From: Sediminibacterium sp. TEGAF015
GTDB lineage: Bacteria > Bacteroidota > Bacteroidia > Chitinophagales > Chitinophagaceae
DNA length: 64,000 nt
Direction of reading: 5' to 3'
Assembly (NCBI RefSeq): GCF_025997995.1
Contig: NZ_AP026683.1
Span: 1,860,501-1,924,500 of the forward strand
Shown piece by piece: positions 53,055-62,223 of this stretch (position 1 is its first letter; each line of letters starts with the position of its first letter). Made by a program: the position numbers and the translations under genes. The notes beneath the pieces were generated by a model. The model searched no databases, was not told the origin of the DNA, and saw only the letters and a list, made by a program, of their open reading frames with translations.

Positions 53055-53132
53055 AAATTGCGAGCGATACGAGTGAACTCGTAAAAGCGAGCAGGTTAAA
53101 AACCCGCAGGGCAACCGAAGGTTGACGTGCGT

Positions 53133-53215
53133 AGGGTTTGAGTAAGTTCAGTACGGGAAGAAGTCGGTCGCAGACCGACAATCTTGGCTTGTGGAACAAG
53201 ACGACAATCTTGGCT
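53133..53215 (-). repeat. 83-bp structured intergenic repeat, copy A
   Basis: Matches copy B (53938-54020) with about seven differences in 83 bp and no gaps. On the minus strand it contains two hairpins, CTTGT-TCC-ACAAG and GTCGGTC-TGC-GACCGAC, each preceded by AGCCAAGATTGTC. It ends exactly at the stop codon of the nucleotidyltransferase gene. Confidence 0.85.
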
Positions 53216-53667
53216 CATAATAGATTTAATAAATCATCCTGATCCTTTGGCCTATTTACTAGCTTTTTTGTTCGTATTAAATCATTTTTATGAATCGTTC
53301 TAATAGAAAGACCATCATCCTCAAACAGAACAGAATTTTCATATGCCATTGCAAAATCTAAGCCCTGAACTTGCACCATTAAATCAATTGCAACTGGAGG
53401 AGTACCAAATGTAAATACATCCCAATTCGGATGTGATAGAAAATTGTCTAAAGTCATATCAAAAACCGGCATTCCGAATTGATCAAAAGCTTTTTTAATA
53501 TTTTGATAATTTTCAACAGAACGCTCTACCCAAATATCCATATCACCGGTCGTTCTAGGATACCCATGGAGAATAACAGAGTAGCCACCAACTAAAATGT
53601 ACCTTACAGATTGAGTATTAAGAGCCAATATGAAATCTCTAAAATCGCTATTAAAAATATTAGCCAT
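53215..53667 (-). CDS. Nucleotidyltransferase-fold protein (DUF6036/AbiEii-like)
   Basis: A 150-residue protein with a polymerase-beta-like nucleotidyltransferase core: YILVGGYSVILHGYPRTTGDMDIWVE (GG-S followed by D-x-D, about 21-46) and a later Asp in PVAIDLMVQVQG. Proteins of this type are often toxins or unknown enzymes acting with a small partner. Here an overlapping 72-residue gene precedes it. It is preceded by its partner with an 8-bp overlap and its stop abuts repeat copy A. Confidence 0.83.
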   Translation of the reverse strand: MANIFNSDFRDFILALNTQSVRYILVGGYSVILHGYPRTTGDMDIWVERSVENYQNIKKAFDQFGMPVFDMTLDNFLSHPNWDVFTFGTPPVAIDLMVQVQGLDFAMAYENSVLFEDDGLSIRTIHKNDLIRTKKLVNRPKDQDDLLNLL

Positions 53668-53878
53668 TTCGCTGAATTGAACGTGCTGAAAATTTCAACT
53701 TATCCATTTTGGGTGGGCTATTTAATGGATACTGATAAGCAATGCTATTTAAATAATTAGTAATTTCTAAACGCTTCCGCCAATCTAGGTTTTTATAATA
53801 TTCAGTATGATTAGAAGCCGCATCTGCACTTTGTGCTTTAAAACTATTCCTATCTAATTTTATTTCGAGCATATTCAA
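53660..53878 (-). CDS. Small partner protein of the nucleotidyltransferase
   Basis: A 72-residue basic protein with the pattern LDRNSFKAQSADAASNHTEY and WRKRLEITNYLNSIAYQYPLN then a C-terminal KLKFSARSIQRNG. It overlaps the nucleotidyltransferase start by 8 bp, so they are co-translated, and the same pair occurs in other Bacteroidota as far as I recall. A toxin-antitoxin-like arrangement is possible but unproven. Confidence 0.68.
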   Translation of the reverse strand: MNMLEIKLDRNSFKAQSADAASNHTEYYKNLDWRKRLEITNYLNSIAYQYPLNSPPKMDKLKFSARSIQRNG

Positions 53879-53937
53879 ATATACTGATTAATAAAATGAC
53901 ATGATTGATCTAGTATTAACTCTAAGTTGCCCTGCGA

Positions 53938-54020
53938 AGGGTTTGAGTAAGTTCAATACGGGAAGAAGTCGGTCGCAGACCGACAATCTTGGCTTGCAAA
54001 GCAAGTAGACAATCTTGGCT
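53938..54020 (-). repeat. 83-bp structured intergenic repeat, copy B
   Basis: Second copy of the element at 53133-53215. In its first hairpin the closing T-A pair of copy A is replaced by C-G (CTTGC-TTT-GCAAG), a compensatory change that argues for RNA structure. It too ends exactly at a stop codon, that of the histidine-kinase-like gene. Confidence 0.85.
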
Positions 54021-55423
54021 TAATTTTCCAATTCATTCCTGGCTTTTGCCACCATATTTTTTATTACGGAATCTAGCTTTTGTACTTCTGAATGAATGCT
54101 ATTCAAGAGCTCTTTTTTTTCAACTTCACTCATTTGAATTTTATCATCATTCATCAACTGCAATATTCCACTGATATTAGAAACCGGCGCTCTCAATAAA
54201 TGAGAACTACTCCAAGCCAACTGATCAAGAGATTCCTTATACTTAACCTGAAGTGATTCCATCCGCTTTTTTTCATCAATAACTGTTGCACCAATAGAAA
54301 CGCCTAACAAATGATCTTTGTCTGTATAATGTGGTGTAAAGTTTAATTCCATCCAAATAAATCCTTTGCCATCATATAAAAGAAACTTGTCTTCAAATTT
54401 CACTGAAAGCCCGTTTATAGCTTGATCAAAACAAGTCTGAAAATACTTCAATGAAACATCATCAAAGTAATTTGTACAATTTTCCCCTAGTTGTAAATTT
54501 TTATTATAAATCTTCTGGAAGTAAACATCTCCCAGTTTATCGAAATATAAAATGCGATAACTGGTATCAAGTAATACATTTGCCTCGTAAGTGCTGTTTT
54601 CCAAAAATGTTAAATTCTTTGATTGCGTCTTCACAATATTCATCAATTGTTCACGGTTATTATCCAGTTGTTTGTTCATGACTTCCCCATATACCATTTC
54701 GGGAAATTGAAAAATCAAGACGAATACATTAATGATGCCAACCAAATTGGAACCAATGAATAAGTATATCGAGTTTGAATTAAAATTACTTAAGAAGGTA
54801 GCTGAAATAACTCCTACTAATCCAATATATTTTGTTAATAAGAAAAAGTTGATAAAAGCAAATTTTCGATTGTAGTCGGCAATTAAATTTGATTTTATTC
54901 TATTCTTAAACGATAAATAAGTTCTTTGAGCAAACCATATATAAACCACCCAGCTACAAAGTTTCAAAAAAGTATGAACCTTACTTGGCAACAATCCTTC
55001 ATAAAAATATTTTAAAGAGGCAGAATAATCATTTTTTAGCGTATGGGCCATATCAATTTTTACTGCAGTGTCTTGAAGGTAAAAAGGAATTAACTCAATA
55101 AAATGCAGCACAAATGGTAAAAAATGGAGCCAATCCCATTTTTTTAAAGATCTCTCTTTACGTAGTAAAGTTCTAACAAACAAGTAAATAGAAGGGCCAA
55201 ACAAATAATGAAAAGGAGCTGGAATTCGGATGTAGTCAGGATATGTATAAATCAACTTTGTTTCTAATAACCAGACGAAAACTGAATTGGAAACTAAAAT
55301 AGCATTGGAGATAAACAAAAAAACCATTGGTAACCTTCTGACTTCACGAGACATTGCCACGGATAAGCAGTATATAGAAAATGCAATAGCAATTACATTG
55401 GTATATTGGAAAAAATTAAGCAT
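54020..55423 (-). CDS. Histidine-kinase-like sensor without ATPase domain
   Basis: A 467-residue protein: about seven N-terminal membrane helices (1-225) of the kind that fronts many Bacteroidota regulators, a PAS-type domain (about 265-390, NSTYEANVLLDTSYRILYFD and ILGVSIGATVIDEKKRMESLQ-like end), and a C-terminal HisKA helix pair with phospho-acceptor His408 in SSSHLLRAPVSNISGIL. It ends at ...NMVAKARNELEN with no HATPase_c domain, so it cannot phosphorylate itself. It could accept phosphate from another kinase or act by dimerisation. The stop lies right at repeat copy B. Confidence 0.78.
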   Translation of the reverse strand: MLNFFQYTNVIAIAFSIYCLSVAMSREVRRLPMVFLFISNAILVSNSVFVWLLETKLIYTYPDYIRIPAPFHYLFGPSIYLFVRTLLRKERSLKKWDWLHFLPFVLHFIELIPFYLQDTAVKIDMAHTLKNDYSASLKYFYEGLLPSKVHTFLKLCSWVVYIWFAQRTYLSFKNRIKSNLIADYNRKFAFINFFLLTKYIGLVGVISATFLSNFNSNSIYLFIGSNLVGIINVFVLIFQFPEMVYGEVMNKQLDNNREQLMNIVKTQSKNLTFLENSTYEANVLLDTSYRILYFDKLGDVYFQKIYNKNLQLGENCTNYFDDVSLKYFQTCFDQAINGLSVKFEDKFLLYDGKGFIWMELNFTPHYTDKDHLLGVSIGATVIDEKKRMESLQVKYKESLDQLAWSSSHLLRAPVSNISGILQLMNDDKIQMSEVEKKELLNSIHSEVQKLDSVIKNMVAKARNELEN

Positions 55424-55585
55424 CGAATGGTAGATATAGGATTTTAGAAAGCAAAACTATACCAATCATGATGCGCAATAGATTACTACACTATACATTA
55501 AATATCAGTAATTGAATCATTTATATCAATTAATGGTACTTTATGATAATTTTTTATCATTTTTTAATTTTTCTATATTAGAAAA

Positions 55586-58003
55586 TCAATTAGATAATAC
55601 GATGTCTGCAATAGGCTCATTAACGATAATTTGCCAGTATCCATCTTTCCATAGTGGCTTAACCAATTTATTATTCACTTTCCATATTGAGTAATGTAGT
55701 GATGGTTGTTTAAACAAGAGTTTCCAATTCTTTTGGCTTTGTGCTACATTAATTTTTAATGCTTTGCTGTTTCTATTAAAAGACACAGATAGAAGATTAT
55801 TCCCGATTAACAGTTTTTCAATTTTACCATTGGTTAAAGAATCAGGTAAAAGAGGTTCAAGCACAATTTCTCTATCAAATGCGTTTGGCTTTATTCCAAA
55901 AAACTGCTTAACAATAGGTACGCAATATGCATATACATTCCAGGCCTGGGTCATCATGCCATAGTCTGGCGAAACCTCATACATAGAGCCGGGTAAGGCA
56001 TACCCAAATGTCTTATCTACTTTTTTCAATAAAGCAAAAGCTTCATTGGTCCTACCATAATTATTTTCGGATATGATCTGAACAGCGGTAGGCAAAGTCA
56101 TTACAGTTCCTGTATAGGTAAAATCATTTTTCCCAACGCTTGCCGCATAAGAATATTCCCCGGCATCTCTTTTTATATTTTTATCAATACCTGTTACATA
56201 CATGCCAAAGGGGTTGGAAAACTGTTTGGCTGTATTCAAGGCTTTTATAGCGATTTCTTTTGGAGCAATGCCTGTTTCCATAGGAGTATTTACTACCCAG
56301 TTATGATGCAATGCAAATCCTTTGGGCTGGTTACTAGTGTCTTTAATAGTTTGGTCTTGAAGCAATTTCAATGCATTAACTGCCCAATCATTTCCCAAGG
56401 TATCTGCCCGTACAATTGCATCTGAAATTAAATGCAATGCCTGTGATTTTGTTGCAATAAAATCGGCATAGGATTGATTTTTTTCTACCCAAAACTGTGC
56501 ATTTATTGTTTCTTTGATCCTATCTGCTTTTTGCTGATAGTCTATTGAAAGATCCAGTTTTTTAAGAACCATGGCCATCTGTGCAGCATCGGCAAATGCT
56601 TTCTGTGTATACGCTGCTACATCAATCATTTCAGAAGTCAGTCCATGTATTTCCATCATGCCTGCCCCATCGGGCAACAAATTAGCATCTTTGTCATTTT
56701 CATTTAAAACCCAATTCAACCCTTTTTCAACTGCTGGAAAATATTTTTCGAGAAACGCTAGATCTCCTGTCCAACAAAATACTTCCCATATCAAAGAAAT
56801 AAATTGAGGAGTTTCGTTTACGTTACCAGGATTAAAAACTGCACCATTGGTAGACACTTCGTGTACAATTCTTCCATTGCCATTTTGTTTCTCGGATATG
56901 CGCTGAATTAAATCAATGGAACTGTAAACCAAATCCTTTCTCCCCATCGCTATCAGTCCCTTTAATGTATACGCCATATCTCCGCCAAACCACCAAGGAT
57001 AATCCGGTAATCCAGCAACAATACCTCTACCCATTCCTTCCACATCTGCTACTAACCAATCGGAATTGTACTTTAACCATTCAAAACTTTGCTCAATGGC
57101 TTTATCATTCAACTTTAATTGAACAGTCTTATTAAGATTGTCAAGTCGAGCTTTTTTTTGCTGCAACAAAATAGCTGCAGAAGCCTGTAGCCGCTCATAA
57201 TTTTTTAAAGCAATTTCACTGGAATGAGCTGAGCCCGCTATTGTAAAAGGTATATAAACAACAGCATTCGGCTTGAGCTCTATTTCATATACCGTTTTTG
57301 TAATGGATGTATTGGGCTTATTCTGTTTAGAAAGAATAGTTGGATTAGCTAAACCTTTAATTGTAGATCCATACACTACATACCATGGATTCAATGAATC
57401 TTTTACCATCCATCGGTTAAGGAGGGGATTAAAGCTAGCTTTATCTTTTGAATCAATCATACCAGTTCTTTCACCCAACCATACAGGCATTAGATTAGAA
57501 ATCGCTTCCAATTGAAATTGAATTCGGAGAGATTGATTACTTGTATTTTTGATGGCGTATTCTATTTGTACGCCAGCAAGTTGATCTGGAACAAACTGAT
57601 ACCGATCAATTTGTAGTGGTGTTGATCCCACCACATAACTATGTTTGTTACCAAAAGGAAAATTCACAAAGCTGATAGCTTTATCTAAATTATAAGACTT
57701 TGTTCCGATGGTAATACGTGCAGTAAACCCATCCATCAATTTAATAGGGTGATGCCAAATACCTCCCATTTCATCTTTTACGTGCCAACCTAAATCAGGG
57801 AAACTACCATCCTGATGTCCTACCATGTATAATTTGTCTCCTGCGGTATTAAAGGGAGTTTTCAGGAAAGATTGTTTTCCCTTCAATCCAACTGAATTTT
57901 GGAATAAAAGAGAAATTGATTGTTTTCCTTGTCCTAAGGCTACAAAAGAAAAAAGAAAGGAACCAATAATTATCTTTAAAAAAATATAGGTTGTTTTTTT
58001 CAT
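55586..58003 (-). CDS. Exported six-hairpin glycosidase-like protein (glycogen-debranching/GH type)
   Basis: An 805-residue exported enzyme: signal peptide (1-24), N-terminal beta-sandwich (about 30-270), then an (alpha/alpha)6 barrel with DYPWWFGGDMAYTLKGLIAMGR, NETPQFISLIWEVFCWTGD and a C-terminal beta domain with LEPLLPDSL. The barrel resembles amylo-1,6-glucosidase and trehalase-like clans. The acid residues in these segments are candidates for catalysis. It sits 32 bp behind a sugar porter on the same strand, so its sugar product is probably taken up by that transporter. The glycan is not known. Confidence 0.78.
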   Translation of the reverse strand: MKKTTYIFLKIIIGSFLFSFVALGQGKQSISLLFQNSVGLKGKQSFLKTPFNTAGDKLYMVGHQDGSFPDLGWHVKDEMGGIWHHPIKLMDGFTARITIGTKSYNLDKAISFVNFPFGNKHSYVVGSTPLQIDRYQFVPDQLAGVQIEYAIKNTSNQSLRIQFQLEAISNLMPVWLGERTGMIDSKDKASFNPLLNRWMVKDSLNPWYVVYGSTIKGLANPTILSKQNKPNTSITKTVYEIELKPNAVVYIPFTIAGSAHSSEIALKNYERLQASAAILLQQKKARLDNLNKTVQLKLNDKAIEQSFEWLKYNSDWLVADVEGMGRGIVAGLPDYPWWFGGDMAYTLKGLIAMGRKDLVYSSIDLIQRISEKQNGNGRIVHEVSTNGAVFNPGNVNETPQFISLIWEVFCWTGDLAFLEKYFPAVEKGLNWVLNENDKDANLLPDGAGMMEIHGLTSEMIDVAAYTQKAFADAAQMAMVLKKLDLSIDYQQKADRIKETINAQFWVEKNQSYADFIATKSQALHLISDAIVRADTLGNDWAVNALKLLQDQTIKDTSNQPKGFALHHNWVVNTPMETGIAPKEIAIKALNTAKQFSNPFGMYVTGIDKNIKRDAGEYSYAASVGKNDFTYTGTVMTLPTAVQIISENNYGRTNEAFALLKKVDKTFGYALPGSMYEVSPDYGMMTQAWNVYAYCVPIVKQFFGIKPNAFDREIVLEPLLPDSLTNGKIEKLLIGNNLLSVSFNRNSKALKINVAQSQKNWKLLFKQPSLHYSIWKVNNKLVKPLWKDGYWQIIVNEPIADIVLSN

Positions 58004-58034
58004 ACCCTATTGAAAAGATGAAATGGATTAAAAT

Positions 58035-59345
58035 CTAATGTAACACAACAGTTCCTCCCATATCTTCCAAAGCAACACCTTTGGTTTCCGGCATCATTTT
58101 CCATACATACAATAGTTGGAGTACCATCATAAATGCAAAGAATCCAAATATCACAGTACCTGAAACATTGGCAGCAAAATAAGGAAACACTTGTGCAATC
58201 AATGCTGCAAAGACCCAGTGCACCAAACAGCCAAAGGAAGTACCACTGGCTCTAACTGAATTTGGGAATAGTTCAGATAAGAATACCCAAATTACCGCAC
58301 CCTGCCCTACAGCATGTGCTGCTATGAACATAAATACATAATACACCACCATAGAATGGTCGGTACTATTAAAAGAGATAGCAATCATACTAAGTGAAAT
58401 GATATAACCTGCCGAACCAATAAACATTAATACTCTTCTACCAAAACGATCAATCAAATACCAACCGGCAATGGTAAAAAACAAATTCATCACTCCAATT
58501 CCTACCGTAGACAACAACGCTCCCTCCCTACCAATACCGGCCATTTCAAAAACTTTGGGAGCAAAATAGATAATGGCATTTATGCCTGACATTTGATTAA
58601 AGAATGCTATTAAAAATGCTAGCAATAAAGGCTTAAAAAATTTCTTATTAAACAAAGGTTCTGTAGTGGCTTTTCCAACAGATGCTTTGATATCTGCAAT
58701 TACTCTGGGTGCGTCTTCTCCTGTCAAAGCCAATACTTTAGCAGCAGCTGCATCGTCTTTTTTAAATAACACCAGCCACCTGGGCGTTTCTGGGGTAATC
58801 AGCATTAATAAAGAAAAGAACAAAGAAGGTATGGCTACCACACCCAACATCCAGCGCCAGTCGTCCTCTCCACCCACACCAGCCAGTAAATAATTAGAGA
58901 AATATGCAATCAGGATTCCTGCCACCACATTCAGCTGAAAGGAAATAACCATCCTGCCTCTGTATTTTGGCGGAGCAATTTCAGAAATGTATACGGGCGC
59001 TACTACGGAAGAAGCACCAATACTCAAGCCACTCACAAATCGGAAAAACATAAAAGCATATACATTGGTCGAAAGTGCCGCACCTACAGAAGTTACCAGA
59101 AACAAAATGCCAATCCAGATAAGGGTCTGCTTTCTTCCGATTTTATTAGCAGGAATATTTCCCAAAGCAGCACCAAATGCAGTCCCGTACAATGCCATAG
59201 CAATAGCTGTTCCATGCATCCAGTCAGACAAGGACCAAAGTTGTTGAATGGCTTGTTCAGCACCGGATATTACCGCTACATCTAATCCAAAAAGAAATCC
59301 TCCGAGACCAACCGTAATTGACCAGATTGCTAGTTTATTATTCAT
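58035..59345 (-). CDS. Sugar porter, MFS family (XylE/GalP-like)
   Basis: A 436-residue inner-membrane symporter with 12 helices and the sugar-porter signatures: GADVAVISG-like first helix (FLFGLDVAVISGAEQAI), NKIGRKQTL, PETPRWL, DRFGRRVLM and the C-terminal PETKGVALEDM. It would import a monosaccharide with protons. It leads the two-gene operon with the exported glycosidase. Confidence 0.9.
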   Translation of the reverse strand: MNNKLAIWSITVGLGGFLFGLDVAVISGAEQAIQQLWSLSDWMHGTAIAMALYGTAFGAALGNIPANKIGRKQTLIWIGILFLVTSVGAALSTNVYAFMFFRFVSGLSIGASSVVAPVYISEIAPPKYRGRMVISFQLNVVAGILIAYFSNYLLAGVGGEDDWRWMLGVVAIPSLFFSLLMLITPETPRWLVLFKKDDAAAAKVLALTGEDAPRVIADIKASVGKATTEPLFNKKFFKPLLLAFLIAFFNQMSGINAIIYFAPKVFEMAGIGREGALLSTVGIGVMNLFFTIAGWYLIDRFGRRVLMFIGSAGYIISLSMIAISFNSTDHSMVVYYVFMFIAAHAVGQGAVIWVFLSELFPNSVRASGTSFGCLVHWVFAALIAQVFPYFAANVSGTVIFGFFAFMMVLQLLYVWKMMPETKGVALEDMGGTVVLH

Positions 59346-59351
59346 GGCAAG

Positions 59352-59395
59352 TTTTGTTCAAAGTAATTTATTCAATAATTGAATGCTGAACAAAA
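59352..59395. promoter_or_regulatory. Inverted repeats in the divergent transporter/M20 promoter region
   Basis: TTTTGTTCA (59352-59360) and TGAACAAAA (59387-59395) are 9-bp inverted repeats enclosing the 15-bp palindrome ATTCAAT-A-ATTGAAT (59370-59384). The centres differ by about 3 bp, so they are separate sites. Lying between two divergent genes, they may serve both. Confidence 0.5.
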
Positions 59396-59414
59396 TAAAC
59401 CGAAATTTGATGCT

Positions 59415-60887
59415 ATGAAAAAGATATTAGCCATCTGCCTATTTTTTGCTTTGAATAGCTATGGGCAGAAAAAAAATGCTGCAACAAATACCAACAATGC
59501 AGCAAGCCAGCAACTAAATGCATTAAAAGAAAAAACGCTTTCTATGCTGGATGCCAGCTATGCTGCTGATAAAAAGACAGCACTACAAATCTGGGATTAT
59601 GCAGAGCTGGGTTATAAAGAAACCAAGAGTGCAGCATTGCATGTGCAACATTTAAAAGAAGCTGGATTTACAGTTGAAACAGGGGTGGCAGGTATCCCCA
59701 CCGCTTTTGTAGCTACCTATGGATCGGGCAGTCCAGTTATCGGCATACTGGCAGAATACGATGCACTCCCCGGTCTGGCTCAGGAAGCCATCCCAGAAAA
59801 GAAATCAATTGATGGAAAAATTGGGGGGCATGGTTGCGGTCATCATTTATTTGGAACTGCTTCAGTATCTGCGGGAATTGCTATTAAAAAATTGATAGAA
59901 GAAAATAAAATGACAGGTACCATTAAAGTGTATGGCTGTCCGGCAGAAGAGGGGGGAAGTGGAAAAGTATATATGGTAAGAGATGGCCTTTTCAAAAACG
60001 TAGATGCTGTGATTCACTGGCATCCAGATGACCAGAACAAAGTGTACATGACCAGTTTTATCGCCAATAAATCTGCAAAATTTAGATTTCAGGGAATTGC
60101 TTCTCATGCAGCTATGTCGCCTGAAAATGGCCGATCTGCTTTGGACGCAGTGGAAGCCTTGAATCATATGGCGAATATGATGCGAGAACATATACCGCAG
60201 GAAACCCGCATTCATTATGTAATTACCAATGGAGGTAAAGCACCGAATGTGGTACCCGATTTTGCGGAAGTATATTATTATGTGCGTCATCCCAAAAGAG
60301 AAGTAGCGGTAGATGTGTTTGATAGAATTACCAAAGCAGCAGAAGGAGCAGCATTAGGCACAGGAACTAAAATGAGCTATGAAATTGTAGGAGGTACACA
60401 CGATTTGTTAATCAATAAAACCCTGGCCGAAGTAATGCAGGAAAATCTAGTAAAAGTAGGCGGTGTAACGTATACAGAAGAAGAAAAAAGCTTTGGGAAA
60501 AAAATCCAGTCCAGTTTTATAGGTAAAGCTCCTGCAATAGAAGAAGCTGCTACTATTCAACCTTTACAGAAAGAAGCAGACGCAGGTGGAGGATCCAGCG
60601 ATGTAAGTGATGTTAGCTATGTGGTACCAACTGTGGGATTAGAAGCAGCTACCTGGATTCCGGGAACTTCTGCCCATAGCTGGCAAGCTGTTGCCTGCGG
60701 TGGCACAGAAATTGGCACAAAGGGCATGCTGGTGGCAGCAAAAACCATGGCACTAACTGCCATTGATCTATTCAACAAACCAGGAGTGATTCAAAAAGCA
60801 AAAGATGAGTTCATCAAAAGTGTAGGCAGCTATCAGTATAAACCTTTATTAGGAGATAGAAAGCCTGCGTTAAATTATAGAGATTAA
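59415..60887 (+). CDS. M20-family amidohydrolase (AbgB-like)
   Basis: A 490-residue exported metal-dependent hydrolase: signal peptide (1-18, ending SYGQ), metal-site segments GHGCGHHLFG, EEGGSGK, WHPDD and the dimerisation/lid domain (about 220-330), and the final His in GTSAHSWQ. AbgB and related enzymes split aminoacyl or p-aminobenzoyl-glutamate amides. I use the ATG at 59415, which gives the signal peptide. It diverges from the sugar porter operon. Confidence 0.9.
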   Translation: MKKILAICLFFALNSYGQKKNAATNTNNAASQQLNALKEKTLSMLDASYAADKKTALQIWDYAELGYKETKSAALHVQHLKEAGFTVETGVAGIPTAFVATYGSGSPVIGILAEYDALPGLAQEAIPEKKSIDGKIGGHGCGHHLFGTASVSAGIAIKKLIEENKMTGTIKVYGCPAEEGGSGKVYMVRDGLFKNVDAVIHWHPDDQNKVYMTSFIANKSAKFRFQGIASHAAMSPENGRSALDAVEALNHMANMMREHIPQETRIHYVITNGGKAPNVVPDFAEVYYYVRHPKREVAVDVFDRITKAAEGAALGTGTKMSYEIVGGTHDLLINKTLAEVMQENLVKVGGVTYTEEEKSFGKKIQSSFIGKAPAIEEAATIQPLQKEADAGGGSSDVSDVSYVVPTVGLEAATWIPGTSAHSWQAVACGGTEIGTKGMLVAAKTMALTAIDLFNKPGVIQKAKDEFIKSVGSYQYKPLLGDRKPALNYRD

Positions 60888-60927
60888 TTTTCAGAAAAAA
60901 ATTCAATAGCCGTTTTATATACACACC

Positions 60928-62223
60928 CTATTTGTTTAATAAATATTCTTTAAAAGAAGCATAATCCTTTTGCATGGGTATGCTTCTTTTTTGTTTGCCA
61001 AATAATTCCATTGCAGCTGGCGGTATTGGAGCTTCGTGACCGGTAGCTTCTTTTACTGCATCGGGAAACTTCACAGGATGAGCTGTTTCAAGAATATATC
61101 CTCTTGCACTCTTATTTTCCTGCTGATACTGTGTTAATGCTGCATAAGCCACTGCCCCATGTGGATCCAGCATATAACCATATTGCTGATATACTTTCTG
61201 AATGGTAGCCAATGTGGTTTCATCTGTAATAGTATAGCCCGATACCAATGATTGCAAAACAGTATAATCCTGATTCATTAATTTCATTATTCGGATAAAA
61301 TTGCTAGGATTGCCTACATCCATAGCATTGGACAAAGTAGAAACACTGGGTTTAACCTGGTACGAACCAGTTCTTAAATAAGCTGGAACTGTATCATTCA
61401 CATTACAAGCTGCAACAAAATGTTTTACTGGCAAACCTGTTTTATGCGCCAGTATACCCGCACAAATATTTCCAAAATTTCCACTGGGTACTGCTATCAC
61501 TGGAGGCATATCATACGCCCACTGCTGATGGGCTAAAAAATAATAAATTTGCTGAGAAAGCCATCGTGCCACATTGATAGAATTAGCAGAACTCAGATTC
61601 TTTCTGGCAGTAATAGCAGTATCCATAAACGCTTCTTTCACCAATGCCTGACAATCATCAAAGCTTCCATCTATTTCGAGCGCGGTGATATTAGAGCCGC
61701 AGGTTGTTAACTGTAATTCCTGTACAGGACTTACTTTTCCCGAAGGATATAGGATAATTACTTCTATACCTTCAACATCTAAAAATCCATTAGCTACAGC
61801 ACCACCAGTATCTCCAGAAGTGGCTACCAAAATAGTGGTAGTTGTAACTGCATTGCTGGAAAAATAAGAAAGACAACGACTCATGAATCTGGCACCCACA
61901 TCTTTAAAAGCAAATGTGGGACCGTGATACAATTCCAGAGAGGAAATGCTTTCATGAATAGGATGCAAAGGAAAAGGGAAGTCCACTGTCTCTGTAACTA
62001 TCCGCTGCAAAACATTTTTTGGAATAGTGTCACCAACAAAAGGCTCCATTACACGAAAAGCAATTTCCTCTTTTGAAAAACTGCGAAGTTGCTCAATGAA
62101 CGTCTTCTCATGCAAAGGAATCTCTTCGGGAAAATACAAGCCCTTATCTGGCGCTTGTCCTTTTAGTGTAGCTTCCCTAAAATCTACCGGAGAAGATTGT
62201 TTGTTTAAACTAAAATATTTCAT
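60928..62223 (-). CDS. thrC: Threonine synthase
   Basis: A 431-residue PLP enzyme that converts O-phosphohomoserine to threonine. PLP lysine in HGPTFAFKDVGARFM, phosphate-binding SGDTGGAVANG, and VPSGNFGNICAGILA. The start overlaps the thrB stop (ATGA), so translation is coupled. It ends the thrA-thrB-thrC operon. Confidence 0.94.
   Translation of the reverse strand: MKYFSLNKQSSPVDFREATLKGQAPDKGLYFPEEIPLHEKTFIEQLRSFSKEEIAFRVMEPFVGDTIPKNVLQRIVTETVDFPFPLHPIHESISSLELYHGPTFAFKDVGARFMSRCLSYFSSNAVTTTTILVATSGDTGGAVANGFLDVEGIEVIILYPSGKVSPVQELQLTTCGSNITALEIDGSFDDCQALVKEAFMDTAITARKNLSSANSINVARWLSQQIYYFLAHQQWAYDMPPVIAVPSGNFGNICAGILAHKTGLPVKHFVAACNVNDTVPAYLRTGSYQVKPSVSTLSNAMDVGNPSNFIRIMKLMNQDYTVLQSLVSGYTITDETTLATIQKVYQQYGYMLDPHGAVAYAALTQYQQENKSARGYILETAHPVKFPDAVKEATGHEAPIPPAAMELFGKQKRSIPMQKDYASFKEYLLNK

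Noticed and set aside
52902..53114. 70-codon minus-strand frame
   Set aside because: It runs across tRNA-Arg and its terminator.
53133..54020. The two 83-bp repeats as ends of one mobile cassette carrying the nucleotidyltransferase pair
   Set aside because: They are direct repeats, but each is placed exactly at a stop codon, one belonging to a gene outside the pair, which fits a gene-end element better than cassette borders. No recombinase is present.
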